Positions 34,939 through 44,517 are shown, counted from the first letter of the stretch. The stretch: DNA of 64,000 nucleotides from Rhodocytophaga aerolata (GCF_030503435.1 NZ_JAUKPO010000009.1:62001-126000), one strand, 5' to 3'. Notes: generated by a model from the letters alone, not told the origin. Made by a program: numbers and translations.

Positions 34939-36798
34939 TTAGGGTTGTAGCCAGGCTTTACGTAAGGCTGTTTGTTCAGCGCTTGGCGCTTCAACTGGTT
35001 TTAACACATGGCGTTGTTGCTTTTCAGTTTCTATGGCTTTTGCACGTAGCTTCACTTCTTTTTCTTTGCCCTGATCATCTTTCCGGGCTACCAGCATAGT
35101 TACTTCGTCACCAGCCTTTCCATTCATCATGTAATCCATAATTACCTTTTGAATGTTCTCAATGCTTAATTTTGTGCCATTAAATGCTACAAATTCGTCG
35201 CCTTCTTTAAAGCCCATCTCTTTGCCAAACTGATCCAGTTGCTCGGTATTGGTTACTACCAGGCGTTGTGTTTCGGGATTAAAATTTACTTCCATATTTC
35301 CTAAGGTAACACCTTTGGTTACAGAATTTGGCTCATAGGTAACACCCACTTTGCTCAACAGTTCTTTCAATGGAAGGGGTTCGTTGCCTTCTACATGTTT
35401 GGCAAAAAACGTGCGTATCTCCGGATAGGTAAGCTTAGCTATCTGATCAAATAATTCATCGTCGTTAAAAGCTTTTTCTTTGCCGTAGGTTTTGGCCAGG
35501 TCTTGCATAAGATTCTGCAGGCCATATTTGCCCTGAGATAGTTCCCGTAATTTAATATCGAGTGCCAGGCCAATCAAAGCTCCTTTTTGGTACACATTGC
35601 CATATTGGTCTTTGTGAATATCCAGGGCATTTTTACTCATCACCGTAAACGGCAAGGTATCATTAAATTGTTCGGCAGCCATCATTTTCTCCTGAATCAT
35701 GCCTATATATTGAGGCACATCAATAATCCCATGTTTCACCTGCATATGGCCTGCAAAGTATTCAGTTACGCCTTCATACAACCATAAATGTTTGGACATT
35801 TTAGGGCTGTTAAAATCAAAATTGTGGATTTCTTCCGAGTGGATGCTTAATGGGGTAAGAATATGGAAAAACTCATGAGCCGATACATCCCGTACAGTTT
35901 GAGCCAGGTACTCCGGCTGGGCTTCCGGTAAGGTGTACAAAGAAGAGTAAGAATGCTCCAGGGCTCCCATGGAACCGGATTTTGTTGGTTTGTCAAACAA
36001 ATAAATGATAAATGCATACTTTTTAATCGGTAACTGGCCACCCAGGTATTCTTTCTGGGCATTCAGTACTTCATCAATATTGGCGGCTATTTCTTTAGAA
36101 GAAGCTACTTTGTTGGGAGAGTAAACAGAAACCAGAATGTCGGCTCCGCCTATTTTTAATACGGTAGTATCCGGGCGGTTGTACATCATAGGAGCATCTA
36201 CCAGATCCATATAAGAACCTACCTCATATACATCTTGTGTGTTGCTAGTTTTGGCAGCGGTTAGGGAAGTTGAGCCATAAAACCCGTCTGGTTTGGTGAT
36301 GTTTATTTCATACTTAGCCCGTTTCAGGTCGTCAATATATCCAAAAAAACCGTGGGTGTTCAGTACAAAATTGGTGTCTTTCTCAATGTTGGTGCCTCCG
36401 GGTTCAAACACAAAATCTTCACGGATGTCGGTATCCCAGGTATCTTGTACATCATAGCTGATGCGGTTCAGGTTTTTGGCATTTTTTATACGCCAGCTAT
36501 TTTCATCAATTTTCTCTACAGGCAGCACTTTTCCTTTTTTGTCGCGGGCGGTGAAGTTAGAGACAAATCGGCCAAAATTATAGTTGGCATAGGTACCGGG
36601 CACTATCTTGGGCATATAATACACTACTTCCTTCTTCTTCATGGCCGGCACAATCAGATTTACGGTAAGCTGGTCGTTTTGCACCTTGGTTAAATCTATG
36701 GAGTACTGATACAGATTCTTCTCAGGCTTTCCGGTGTCGGCTAGGGCCATGGTGATGGCTGTCATGCAAGCCAAGCAACTCATTACAATTTTTTTCAT
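34939..36798 (-). CDS. M61 family metallopeptidase with PDZ domain
   Basis: The 619-residue protein has a signal peptide ending ALADTG or nearby, an N-terminal beta domain (YQYSIDLTKVQNDQLTVNL, then PKIVPGTYANYNFGRF) and the zinc motif HEFFH at residues 308-312, with the second-shell Glu in LWLYEGVTEYFAGHM. A PDZ domain near residues 490-590 contains FKEGDEFVAFNGTKL. M61 enzymes are glycyl aminopeptidases acting in the periplasm. It is the first gene of a minus-strand series continuing into an ABC ATPase, an unknown secreted protein and an ABC/M1 fusion. Two unrelated peptidase families in one series suggest shared peptide processing, which is inference. Confidence 0.93.
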   Translation of the reverse strand: MKKIVMSCLACMTAITMALADTGKPEKNLYQYSIDLTKVQNDQLTVNLIVPAMKKKEVVYYMPKIVPGTYANYNFGRFVSNFTARDKKGKVLPVEKIDENSWRIKNAKNLNRISYDVQDTWDTDIREDFVFEPGGTNIEKDTNFVLNTHGFFGYIDDLKRAKYEINITKPDGFYGSTSLTAAKTSNTQDVYEVGSYMDLVDAPMMYNRPDTTVLKIGGADILVSVYSPNKVASSKEIAANIDEVLNAQKEYLGGQLPIKKYAFIIYLFDKPTKSGSMGALEHSYSSLYTLPEAQPEYLAQTVRDVSAHEFFHILTPLSIHSEEIHNFDFNSPKMSKHLWLYEGVTEYFAGHMQVKHGIIDVPQYIGMIQEKMMAAEQFNDTLPFTVMSKNALDIHKDQYGNVYQKGALIGLALDIKLRELSQGKYGLQNLMQDLAKTYGKEKAFNDDELFDQIAKLTYPEIRTFFAKHVEGNEPLPLKELLSKVGVTYEPNSVTKGVTLGNMEVNFNPETQRLVVTNTEQLDQFGKEMGFKEGDEFVAFNGTKLSIENIQKVIMDYMMNGKAGDEVTMLVARKDDQGKEKEVKLRAKAIETEKQQRHVLKPVEAPSAEQTALRKAWLQP

Positions 36799-37172
36799 GT
36801 GTTAAATATTGGTTAATACTGTTCAAAAGTTAAGTGCTAGCCAGCTATGCAGCGAATGACTGGTTGCCTCCTTACTTTTGCAAATATGCTGGTAGTATAG
36901 CCACTCAACTAGTTTTTCTATCCTGCCCGCTAACAAAACAATATCTCCTGTATTCGTATTTTATCAGGGGAATGTTTGTGCAAAGGGCTTACTAGTTTGT
37001 AAGCTATGTCCGCTCGTTCAAGAACAGTTCCAGTAGTGGCAAGTTACCGGATATTCTACAGAAAAGGCGGATGAATTACGCAAGCGGAAAATACTATGGA
37101 TGATTGGAGCCTTTTAAATTTTCCAACGGTATACATAACAGGGCAGTATTCTGCCAATTATTCATGGTGCGG
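36799..37172 (+). other. Intergenic region with a possible gene remnant
   Basis: This 374-base stretch separates two minus-strand genes. On the plus strand, 37037-37117 can be read for 26 codons as a basic amphipathic helix (YSTEKADELRKRKILWMIG) ending in TAA, with a TAG just before it. It looks more coding than chance but has no start, so it may be a decayed gene end. Otherwise only the M61 promoter candidate is seen. Confidence 0.35.
36881..36908 (-). promoter_or_regulatory. Candidate promoter of the M61/ABC series
   Basis: On the minus strand CATATTTG (36888-36881) matches seven of eight -7 positions and is followed by CA. TTG (36908-36906) lies 17 bases upstream, slightly short of the usual 19-21. 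The M61 ATG is about 80 bases downstream. Confidence 0.35.
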
Positions 37173-39485
37173 TTACTTACTTTTGATCAGACGGTATGTT
37201 TTACGTTTGCCATGCATATCTTTTACAACCAGAAAGTATATTCCAGGTGTTAAACCATTGGTTGCCAGGGATAAATCGTGTGGTGTACGGGTCTTGGAAG
37301 GTTGGATTCTTTGCTGAGAATACGTTTTCCCCAATATATCTGAAATAGTAATCAGCAACTCGCCATTATCGGGAACGGTCTCCAGGTAAAGTACATCAGT
37401 AAAAGGATTTGGGTAAACTTGTGGGGGAGTAACTGTTTGTTCTTCTGCATCAGAAGCGGCTATTCTGGCAGCAGGGGAAGCTAAGAAAGGCGATAACCGC
37501 ATGCCAGGAATGGGTCTTTCCAGGATACCGTTGGGTAATTGCCAGCCTACCGCAACATTATCTATACCGGTTCCTTCTTTGTGAAGAACTTCTATATAGT
37601 ATTTTTTTCCTGCCTGCAACGCTATTTTAGCAGACTTCTGCGTATTGCTTTTGGTCCACTCCCGGGAGTTGGTTCCTCCTTTAACTAAGGCTATTTTCTT
37701 CTTACTGAAAGGGCTTTCATCAGGACTCAACCATAACTCACTGTTATCGTTACTGGCAATCCAGAAAATATAATTTCCGCTTGCCGGCGCATGCACATAC
37801 CCCCTGATACGGGCTCCATAATTGTCTCCGGCATTTACGGGTCCTTCAAAAAGTGTGAGAATCTGAGTGCCGGACGGCGGTGTATTCAATGGAATAGCAC
37901 TAATAGTAGTACCAGCAATAGTATTCCAGTATTCCCTTCCAATAGTACCCGTACCTGGTTGTGGACCAGTACCAGGATAAGGATTTACCTTGTCTTCCAT
38001 TTGTCCGTACATAAATAACAAGCCAGGATAGATACCCCAGTCTCCTGTCCATACCAGATGCTTGCCGTTTACTTCCGGATAAGTCCAGTACGGAGTAATG
38101 CCCGGGCCTTGCCGCATATACATGGCTTTAATGTTGTTATCTTTAAACCGCAGATTGCCCATAGCCAGCCATACATCGTGTAGTGCTTTCCAGGTGTCAG
38201 TCTGCCCATCTATCAAGTAAGCGGCGCTGGCATTTTCTGCGATGTTTGTCCCATACCAGAACACTTGTTTAGCGGCAATAGCATACATCATCTTCAATAC
38301 CTTGTACAGATTTTTTGTTTCTCCATTGCTTCCTTCGGTACCATACAAGCCAATACTGGTACTATACTCATACAAGCTTAGGTCGCCTGTACGGGCTAAG
38401 GCATCTACTATTGAGAGGGCAGGGGCGGCTACACTGGTTGCGTATCCCCAGCCTAAGTCAGGGATGGTATTGCTCCATCTTTCCATTTCTCCTACCACAC
38501 CATCTGTAAATACGGAATATTTTATCCAGTCTTTGACATATCTCTTGGCGGCATCTATCAGTTGCGTATTACCTACCTTGATCCCAACCATTGCAGCAAA
38601 CCGGTAGCAAGCCATGCGGCGGTTGTTAAAAGTTTGCATCAAGCCATAAATGGTATGGCCGGGACCTGTTGCAGTATAGTGAGTGGTCAGATTCAGGCCG
38701 TTCCGCTGGACAGGATATTGAATGGCAGCAACCGTATAGGCTGCATCCGGACTGGAACTACTACGGTTGATAAAGTTTCTGTTTACATCCCAGTCTTGCT
38801 CTTTCTGGGCAAATGCTGCTGCTGCCAATAGCCAGGTATGTATGCGGGTTTTTTCATCTGACGTAAAGGTTATTTCTCCGGTTAGCTTATCCGATATCTC
38901 TATGTAGTCATAGGCGTGTAAATAATTATTGAACCAGTTTACGATTTGAAACAAAGGATTAATATCGCGGAAATAGGTAGCAGGCCAAAGGGTAGTATTT
39001 TTCAGGTCAAGCGTGGGTATGGTTGTGGCATGCAATAATTCCGCTTTTACAGTAGCTTTCAATATTGCCCTGTCGGCGCGGTTTTCATCTACTATACATA
39101 CAAAAGCAGCATCGCGGATGTGATAGCCCAGGGTATTGCCATTGGGTTCATTGCTAAGCCTGACATCCTCACCGGTTCCTTTCTTTACTGCCCCGGTAAA
39201 AGTACCTGAGGTTTCGAACAGGGTAGGTCCTTGCCAGCGGTAAGCAGCCGGATTTGCTTTGAACGCATTGGTATTATTTACAATTCTTGTCCAGTCGTCA
39301 GGGGAGTTGGCGGATACATCTGACCGGGTTTTATAAGGTCCATTTAAGGCCCTTTGTTTCCAAACAGAAAGTTCTTCTAAGGTTACATGCAAACCAAGCC
39401 GGGTTTGTGCCAGTAAAGAAGCAGAATTGAAAAGGCATAACAGGAATAGAGCTATGCAGAAGCTATAGTATGTTGTTCTAAACAT
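37173..39485 (-). CDS. T9SS-exported PA14-domain protein with alginate-lyase-like toroid
   Basis: The 770-residue product has a signal peptide ending LLAQ. Residues about 30-500 form a helical region rich in aromatic and charged loops (FQIVNWFNNYLHAYDYIEIS, QDWDVNRNFINRSSSS, NNRRMACYRFAAMVGIKVG) that resembles the alpha/alpha toroid of polysaccharide lyases, although I cannot name the subfamily or prove activity. A PA14-like carbohydrate-binding domain follows (about 520-660, YIFWIASNDNSELWLSPDES). The last 80 residues are a type A T9SS sorting domain (VYPNPFTDVLYLE to GIYFLVVKDMHGKRKTYRLI). It is therefore probably exported by the type IX system and acts on a sugar polymer outside the cell. 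Confidence 0.8.
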   Translation of the reverse strand: MFRTTYYSFCIALFLLCLFNSASLLAQTRLGLHVTLEELSVWKQRALNGPYKTRSDVSANSPDDWTRIVNNTNAFKANPAAYRWQGPTLFETSGTFTGAVKKGTGEDVRLSNEPNGNTLGYHIRDAAFVCIVDENRADRAILKATVKAELLHATTIPTLDLKNTTLWPATYFRDINPLFQIVNWFNNYLHAYDYIEISDKLTGEITFTSDEKTRIHTWLLAAAAFAQKEQDWDVNRNFINRSSSSPDAAYTVAAIQYPVQRNGLNLTTHYTATGPGHTIYGLMQTFNNRRMACYRFAAMVGIKVGNTQLIDAAKRYVKDWIKYSVFTDGVVGEMERWSNTIPDLGWGYATSVAAPALSIVDALARTGDLSLYEYSTSIGLYGTEGSNGETKNLYKVLKMMYAIAAKQVFWYGTNIAENASAAYLIDGQTDTWKALHDVWLAMGNLRFKDNNIKAMYMRQGPGITPYWTYPEVNGKHLVWTGDWGIYPGLLFMYGQMEDKVNPYPGTGPQPGTGTIGREYWNTIAGTTISAIPLNTPPSGTQILTLFEGPVNAGDNYGARIRGYVHAPASGNYIFWIASNDNSELWLSPDESPFSKKKIALVKGGTNSREWTKSNTQKSAKIALQAGKKYYIEVLHKEGTGIDNVAVGWQLPNGILERPIPGMRLSPFLASPAARIAASDAEEQTVTPPQVYPNPFTDVLYLETVPDNGELLITISDILGKTYSQQRIQPSKTRTPHDLSLATNGLTPGIYFLVVKDMHGKRKTYRLIKSK

Positions 39486-39786
39486 ATGGTCAGGAGAAAC
39501 TGCAATATATTCGAAATCAGCATGCTATACTTCTATTAATTGATAAATTATTTCTACAGAAAATAGTACAAGAGTATCTTAATTAAAAATGTACGTTTGT
39601 TTGACTTTTTTGTAGAACCGTTCCATATGCTATATTAGGCTATACCAATTACTAGTAGTTTATAGCTAACAGCATTGTATTTTTCTTTTTAAAAGCTTTG
39701 CGCAGCTTTAGAAGAAGAAATAGAGTTTATGAAAAATATTTTTACCAAAAAGTATCACCAATCGTACATCATGCCTAAACTAAAAG
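39486..39786 (+). other. AT-rich intergenic region before an atypical gene
   Basis: The 301 bases are AT-rich and separate the T9SS gene from the atypical secreted orphan. A small inverted repeat (AAAGCT/AGCTTT around 39700) is present without a T-tract. No consensus promoter, RNA or integron recombination box is clear. Confidence 0.45.
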
Positions 39787-40428
39787 ATGAAAATATTATT
39801 GGTTAACTTATTGCTTTTATTGACAACCAATCTGTGGTCACAAACAGAGCTTGGATTGGGACTTGTCTCTATCAACTTGAACGACAAAACAGTTTTACAT
39901 TTTTATAAAAATATCACTGACAAAGCGCCTTCAAAAACCATTGAGTTCTTCAACGACAAGACAATTAACAGTTGGAATATCAAAGAACTCGACAAACAAA
40001 AGAATTGGTTAAAACCAGAAGTATTGTGGTTGGATTATTCCTCATTTATTTTTCGATGTGTAGTAAATAAGGAGGGTTGGTTCCAAGTAATCACCAACCA
40101 AGAAAATGGAGAGAGGTATTGGCTGAAGAATAGCAAAATGACGACTTTCAACACTTGGGAGAATTACTTGAAGGGGATGTTTGGGGTAAAAAGGCTACCA
40201 ACCAATCACCAAAAAATAAGGTCTTCACCGACAGACAACTCGGCGGAGATAAAGTACCAAGGAGAAGATTGTTTTGGTGTAAAATCAATGAAAGGGGATT
40301 GGATAGAAATTTACACAGCAGACTACTGTGATGAAAGCTACACTGATAACAAAACACCATTGAAAAGGGGATGGATAAGGTGGAAGAGGGGCAACGAATT
40401 GCTAATTGAGTATTTTACAACAAGTTGA
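39787..40428 (+). CDS. Secreted orphan protein with unusual composition
   Basis: The 213-residue product has a signal peptide ending LWSQ. The mature part is rich in Asn, Lys, Trp and Tyr (NLNDKTVLHFYKNITDK, WLKPEVLWLDYSSFIFRC) and ends in a small module (FGVKSMKGDWIEIYTAD, then RGWIRWKRGNELLIEYF) that resembles an SH3-like domain. Codons such as gac aaa and aat aaa are used more freely than in its neighbours, and the local sequence looks more like Flavobacteriia DNA. It lies alone between convergently or oppositely oriented genes, and an attC-like hairpin follows its stop. Horizontal acquisition is plausible. I do not recognise the family. Confidence 0.65.
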   Translation: MKILLVNLLLLLTTNLWSQTELGLGLVSINLNDKTVLHFYKNITDKAPSKTIEFFNDKTINSWNIKELDKQKNWLKPEVLWLDYSSFIFRCVVNKEGWFQVITNQENGERYWLKNSKMTTFNTWENYLKGMFGVKRLPTNHQKIRSSPTDNSAEIKYQGEDCFGVKSMKGDWIEIYTADYCDESYTDNKTPLKRGWIRWKRGNELLIEYFTTS

Positions 40429-40447
40429 TAAATAAAAACTAAGCCAA

Positions 40448-40530
40448 GGCATAACACCAGTCCCAGGTCAACCGGCCTTCTTGTCGCAATGCCTCACCGA
40501 AGCCGCACCGTTTGCGTGGGCCTCTGGTGC
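40448..40530 (+). other. attC-like imperfect hairpin downstream of the orphan gene
   Basis: GGCATAAC at 40448-40455, close to the R'' box of integron attC sites, opens an imperfect hairpin: CACCAG (40455-40460) with CTGGTG (40524-40529), CCCA with TGGG, GGT with ACC, and CGGCCTTC (40473-40480) with GAAGCCG (40499-40505), where one C bulges out. The right-hand GTTRRRY-type box is missing. It could be a degenerate cassette site or an ordinary hairpin. Confidence 0.3.
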
Positions 40531-40575
40531 ATTTTCCCTAATGTACATATTTTACTGCCAGCTGTCGCCAAAATT

Positions 40576-41754
40576 TCAAAAAGCTTGTTTATCATTTATA
40601 GAAATTTTTCCGGCAACGGCTTTGGCTTTTTCCACTAACTCAGCAGGATCTATATCTGCCTGATCATAGGCCAGTGCCACAGCCATTCGCCGGTAGGGTC
40701 TGGTAATAGGTTTGCCGAAAATGCGTACATCCGATTTGGGTACGGCTAATGCTTCCGCTAAACCGGTAAATTCAGGAGTAATGCCATCGGAATGCGCCAA
40801 AATAACGGCACTTGCCCCCGTTCTTTCCAGCGTAATTTCCGGGATAGGCAGACCTAAAACCGCCCGTACATGCAACTCAAACTCAGATAAATTCTGGGTG
40901 CCTGCCAGGGTAACCATGCCAGTATCATGCGGACGGGGTGAAAGTTCGGAGAAATATACACCATCATCCGCCAGAAAGAACTCTACTCCCCAGATGCCAG
41001 CACCTGTTAATGCGTTGGTTACTTTACCGGCCATTTGTTTGGCTTCTTCCAGCTGGGTAGGCGTAATGGCGGTAGGTTGCCAGCTTTCCTGGTAATCGCC
41101 TCTTTCCTGCCGGTGGCCAATAGGCGGGCAAAAGAGGGTAGGGCCGTTTTTCTGTGTTACGGTAAGCAGGGTAATTTCAGAAGTAAACGTAATGAATGCT
41201 TCTACAATTACTTCTGTATAATCGCCCCGGCCTTTGGTGGCGGCTATTTCCCAGGCTTTGGCTATGTCGGCTTCTGTATAAATGACCGACTGCCCCTTTC
41301 CTGAGGAAGACATTAACGGTTTTACCACACAAGGCAATCCGGTAAAAGAAACTGCTTTTGTTAATTCTTCTAAGGAACCAGCGTAGGTATATTTAGCCGT
41401 ACGAACACCCAGTTCTTTAGCAGCCAGGTCGCGTATGGCTTTCCGGTTCATGGTATAGTTGGCTGCTTTGGCACTGGGCACTACCTGGATATTTTTTTTC
41501 TCGTACTCATAAAAACGCTCCGTGCGGATGGCTTCAATTTCAGGTACAATAATATCCGGTTGGTGAAGGTCTACTATCCGGTCAAGTGCTGTGCCATTTA
41601 GCATGTCTATCACTTCAAAGCTGTCGGCTACTTGCATAGCCGGTGCACCGGCATAAGAATCCACAGCAATTACATACTGGCCAAGTCGTTTAGCAGCGAT
41701 TACAAACTCTTTGCCGAGTTCACCAGAGCCCAGCAGCATAATTTTTTTTTGCAT
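40576..41754 (-). CDS. purT: Formate-dependent phosphoribosylglycinamide formyltransferase
   Basis: The 392-residue protein has the standard PurT length and ATP-grasp layout. It opens [21 protein letters not shown], with [34 protein letters not shown] at the ATP loop, [28 protein letters not shown] (read in parts) and the C-terminal [20 protein letters not shown]. PurT makes formyl-GAR from GAR, formate and ATP, bypassing the folate-dependent PurN step of purine synthesis. A nuclease gene lies 37 bases upstream on the same strand. No further purine gene adjoins, although guaD is nearby on the plus strand. Confidence 0.96.
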   Translation of the reverse strand: MQKKIMLLGSGELGKEFVIAAKRLGQYVIAVDSYAGAPAMQVADSFEVIDMLNGTALDRIVDLHQPDIIVPEIEAIRTERFYEYEKKNIQVVPSAKAANYTMNRKAIRDLAAKELGVRTAKYTYAGSLEELTKAVSFTGLPCVVKPLMSSSGKGQSVIYTEADIAKAWEIAATKGRGDYTEVIVEAFITFTSEITLLTVTQKNGPTLFCPPIGHRQERGDYQESWQPTAITPTQLEEAKQMAGKVTNALTGAGIWGVEFFLADDGVYFSELSPRPHDTGMVTLAGTQNLSEFELHVRAVLGLPIPEITLERTGASAVILAHSDGITPEFTGLAEALAVPKSDVRIFGKPITRPYRRMAVALAYDQADIDPAELVEKAKAVAGKISINDKQAF

Positions 41755-41791
41755 AAGTATATGAACGTGATTTGCTATCAGTAAGAATGAA

Positions 41792-42649
41792 TTACTCGGC
41801 CCGTACCGGCTCTGTGTCTGGCTTAGCTTCCAGGGATTGTTGTAGTGCTGCCGGAAGGTTGCTTAGAAAATCGTAGCCGGTAGCCTTTTCTATATCATCT
41901 ACAGATACCCTGTACTCGGACCAGGGCTGTTCGTCTACAGCCTGTTTATTAGGCATATCCACGGCAATGACTCTTGTAGAGGACGATATCCGGCTTACAT
42001 CCTTGTCTCCCTCGGGGAGTATGACTATAATTTTATAGAATCGGGCAGGCACGGTTATTTTACCGGAAGCAAGGGTATTGGTTGTTCCTCCGTTAGATCC
42101 GCTGCCTCCACGGCCATACACCCCTGCCACTATATATAGTTCATTTCCTCTGTCAATTAATGTGCGGCAGTATTCTTCCAGGTTACGCCAGGTAGTCCGG
42201 TTGTTGTTGGGCGCTTGCGGTACAATGTTGCTCATCAGAAAAGTGGCCTGGTTATCTTCTTCACTTTTATCGCGGTCGTCGGAAGGGCAGAGGTGGCCCC
42301 GGTCAAAACCAGTATTGGTATAGTCGCCCGGTGTGGCCCGGTACCAGCTGTCTGGCAGGGTATGATCTGGGCGGAAATTATCCTGCCGTTTTACGGTGCC
42401 TTTCCAGGTAGCATTCAGGTGCCAGCTTACCCAGTTGGCAGTACCTCTGGCGCTGTTATAGGATAGGGCATACTGTGGCCGGATGACCAGAAAATTTTCA
42501 CTATTGGCCGGATCTGCAGTAGCTTTACTGGGGTTGCCTAACAAAATATGAAGTTCTTCAGTTGAAGAAGCAGGGCTGAGGGTTTTCTTTGCGCACGAAT
42601 GAATACCAATACAAAGAATAATCAGAAAGTATAAAAATGATTGCCGCAT
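41792..42649 (-). CDS. DNA/RNA non-specific endonuclease (NUC1 family), lipoprotein
   Basis: The 285-residue protein has a lipoprotein signal with lipidated Cys 19 (GIHSC). The catalytic signature is [14 protein letters not shown], with the general-base His, and metal-binding Asn lies in the [15 protein letters not shown] stretch. Preceding WVSWHLN and the [13 protein letters not shown] stretch are typical of the beta-beta-alpha metal nucleases related to NucA and mitochondrial endonuclease G. The anchor puts it in the periplasm or on the surface, where it probably scavenges nucleic acids for phosphate or nucleobases. purT follows it on the same strand, and guaD diverges from it, which gives a loose purine theme. 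Confidence 0.93.
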   Translation of the reverse strand: MRQSFLYFLIILCIGIHSCAKKTLSPASSTEELHILLGNPSKATADPANSENFLVIRPQYALSYNSARGTANWVSWHLNATWKGTVKRQDNFRPDHTLPDSWYRATPGDYTNTGFDRGHLCPSDDRDKSEEDNQATFLMSNIVPQAPNNNRTTWRNLEEYCRTLIDRGNELYIVAGVYGRGGSGSNGGTTNTLASGKITVPARFYKIIVILPEGDKDVSRISSSTRVIAVDMPNKQAVDEQPWSEYRVSVDDIEKATGYDFLSNLPAALQQSLEAKPDTEPVRAE

Positions 42650-42716
42650 CCGGTGGATTTTCCTGTAAATATAGAAATATTTGCAAAGAGTATGGAGTAC
42701 TTAACGACTAACAAGC

Positions 42717-43196
42717 ATGACTAAAGAAGAGATAGAGAAATATATGCGGGAGGCTATACGCCTGTCCAGAGAAGGTGCTGAAAGTGGCAAAGGCGGCCCA
42801 TTCGGCGCTGTCATCGTAAAAGATACTCAGGTAGTGGGTAAAGGCTCCAATCAGGTGTTGCTCACCAACGATCCTACGGCCCATGCAGAAGTGGTAGCTA
42901 TTCGTAACGCTTGCGCCACGCTCCAAACTTTTCACCTGGAAGAGTGTATCTTGTTTACCTCCTGCGAACCTTGCCCTATGTGCTTAGGTGCCATTTACTG
43001 GGCCAGAATCCGGAAAATCTATTATGCCAATACCCGGAAAGATGCGGCAACCATTGGCTTTAATGATGATTTTATTTACTGTGAACTGGATCTTCCCATT
43101 GAAGAAAGGCATATTCCCATGGAACCCCTGCTGAGACAAGAAGCCTTGCAGGTATTTCAGGACTGGGAAATTACAAAGAATAAGAAACTGTATTGA
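42717..43196 (+). CDS. guaD: Guanine deaminase
   Basis: The 159-residue protein matches Bacillus-type GuaD along its length: GGPFGAVIVKD, the zinc ligand motif DPTAHAEVVAIRNAC, TSCEPCPMCLGAIYWARI, then FNDDFIYCELDLPIEER and a C-terminal FQDWEITKNKKLY. It deaminates guanine to xanthine in the cytoplasm. The alternative, tRNA adenosine deaminase TadA, is less likely because the C-terminal extension after the PCPMC motif fits GuaD better. A partial -7-like box (AATATTTG) lies about 35 bases before the start. It diverges from the nuclease gene, with the two starts 67 bases apart. Confidence 0.92.
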   Translation: MTKEEIEKYMREAIRLSREGAESGKGGPFGAVIVKDTQVVGKGSNQVLLTNDPTAHAEVVAIRNACATLQTFHLEECILFTSCEPCPMCLGAIYWARIRKIYYANTRKDAATIGFNDDFIYCELDLPIEERHIPMEPLLRQEALQVFQDWEITKNKKLY

Positions 43197-43304
43197 TCTG
43201 GAAACTTCCGGGTTGCTCATCGACTGATTTAGTTACAGCTTACTAGAGTAACGGCTTACAACAACTATCTCTGCTAATGTAAAAAGCAATGTAGTCATAA
43301 GTTT

Positions 43305-44051
43305 TTATGGATGAAGCTGCCACTGAAAAATGAGTCCCAGCCGGATAATATGGCGGCTCCAGTAGGCATCTCCGGAATCACGTAACTGAAAGGCATTGAG
43401 ATAGCCTGCTTCGACGGTGACAGATTTTGATGGAGAATAAATAAATCCTCCATACAGCCTGTTCTGGTTAAACAGATTTGCCTCGTTGCCTGCCTGGATC
43501 ATAAATTCGTCGTACAACGTAAAATCTACCAGCGAGGCATCGTCTTTTTTTTGTTTAATCAATGTAAATTGCCACTCCGGCCGCAACCGTAGCCGGAAAG
43601 TTAAGCTATACGTATTGTCTATTTCAACTGCGGTGATATCCCGTAAAAAACGTTCTTCCAGCCGGAGACGGAACAGCCACGTATGACGGTTGTTTTCCTT
43701 TTCAAAGCTTAGCTGCTGGTGAGGCCTAAGCTCGGTGCCTAAGGGATCGTCGAATGACCGTAACGAATCAGCCTCCTGCCCAAAATAAGCAAATCCTGCT
43801 CCGGCAGATAACACTTTGTTGAGTTTGTAAGTAAGCTGAAAACGGCTAAAATATTGATGCTCATTGCTGACATATTGAAATCGCCTGTCTTCCAGTTCCA
43901 GAACAGTTTGCCATTTGGGAGATATATCCAGTACACCTTCCAGATGGTACCAGCCTAGCCATTGCGTAGTAATTTTGTTCGTATGCATCTGTGCAACACT
44001 AAACTGAAATAGGCACAGCCCCAATACACATGATAGGAAGATACGTTTCAT
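43305..44051 (-). CDS. DUF2490 outer-membrane protein
   Basis: The 248-residue protein has a signal peptide ending FSVAQ. Alternating strands such as WQTVLELEDRRFQYVSNEHQY (read in parts), YFSRFQLTYKLNKVLSAGAGF, WLFRLRLEERFL and YSLTFRLRLRPEW suggest a beta barrel, and the last residues are HIIRLGLIFQWQLHP. DUF2490 proteins are presumed outer-membrane barrels of unknown function. The gene converges with guaD and has no clear terminator. Its 5' side faces a 466-base non-coding region. Confidence 0.82.
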   Translation of the reverse strand: MKRIFLSCVLGLCLFQFSVAQMHTNKITTQWLGWYHLEGVLDISPKWQTVLELEDRRFQYVSNEHQYFSRFQLTYKLNKVLSAGAGFAYFGQEADSLRSFDDPLGTELRPHQQLSFEKENNRHTWLFRLRLEERFLRDITAVEIDNTYSLTFRLRLRPEWQFTLIKQKKDDASLVDFTLYDEFMIQAGNEANLFNQNRLYGGFIYSPSKSVTVEAGYLNAFQLRDSGDAYWSRHIIRLGLIFQWQLHP

Positions 44052-44517
44052 TGAAAATTAGCAAGGCTGATTTTCTTTTCTGAGTATCAGCTCCTGCTGC
44101 TTGATACAGCAAATAGCCAGTAAAAGTTGTAAATCTTTAGTAAAGGTGTGTGATATGCAAGATTCACTTGAAAGCCCATTAGCCAAGAGACATCCTAAAA
44201 CCACATCCAGAAGGCGTATGCAGCGATGTATACTACTTAAGGAGAGGTACAGGAAGGGAGGAAAACAAAGGTGTGGTGCTGCAAAAGCTGAAAGAAATAT
44301 TATACAATAAGCTACAGCATCATTACTTATAACATATTCTGCAGGATTGGGTAGATCTGTTATTTCCTACTATAATGGCTTAATTAGTAAAAATAATATA
44401 ACAAATGTCAGAAGTAATTAAAAATTTCTAAGCTTTTGTCGTAATTTTATAGGTTGAAACAGATAGATGTTTTCTATTAAACGATCAATTACTAATTACT
44501 GCTGTAACTTTCTGACT
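44052..44517 (+). other. Long intergenic region, no clear gene
   Basis: This 466-base region separates divergent genes. A basic 51-codon frame from ATG 44154 is open but has codons and composition unlike its neighbours, so I do not call it. The final 150 bases are AT-rich and probably hold the promoter for the ThuA fusion gene. No convincing RNA or repeat is seen. Confidence 0.45.

Noticed and set aside
42717-43196. Deaminase as tRNA adenosine deaminase TadA
   Set aside because: The C-terminal half after PCPMC follows guanine deaminase closely, and the length fits GuaD.
44101-44310. Basic 69-codon open frame in the long intergenic region
   Set aside because: It starts at a TTG, has Arg/Lys-heavy composition unlike neighbours and no recognisable motif, so it is probably chance.
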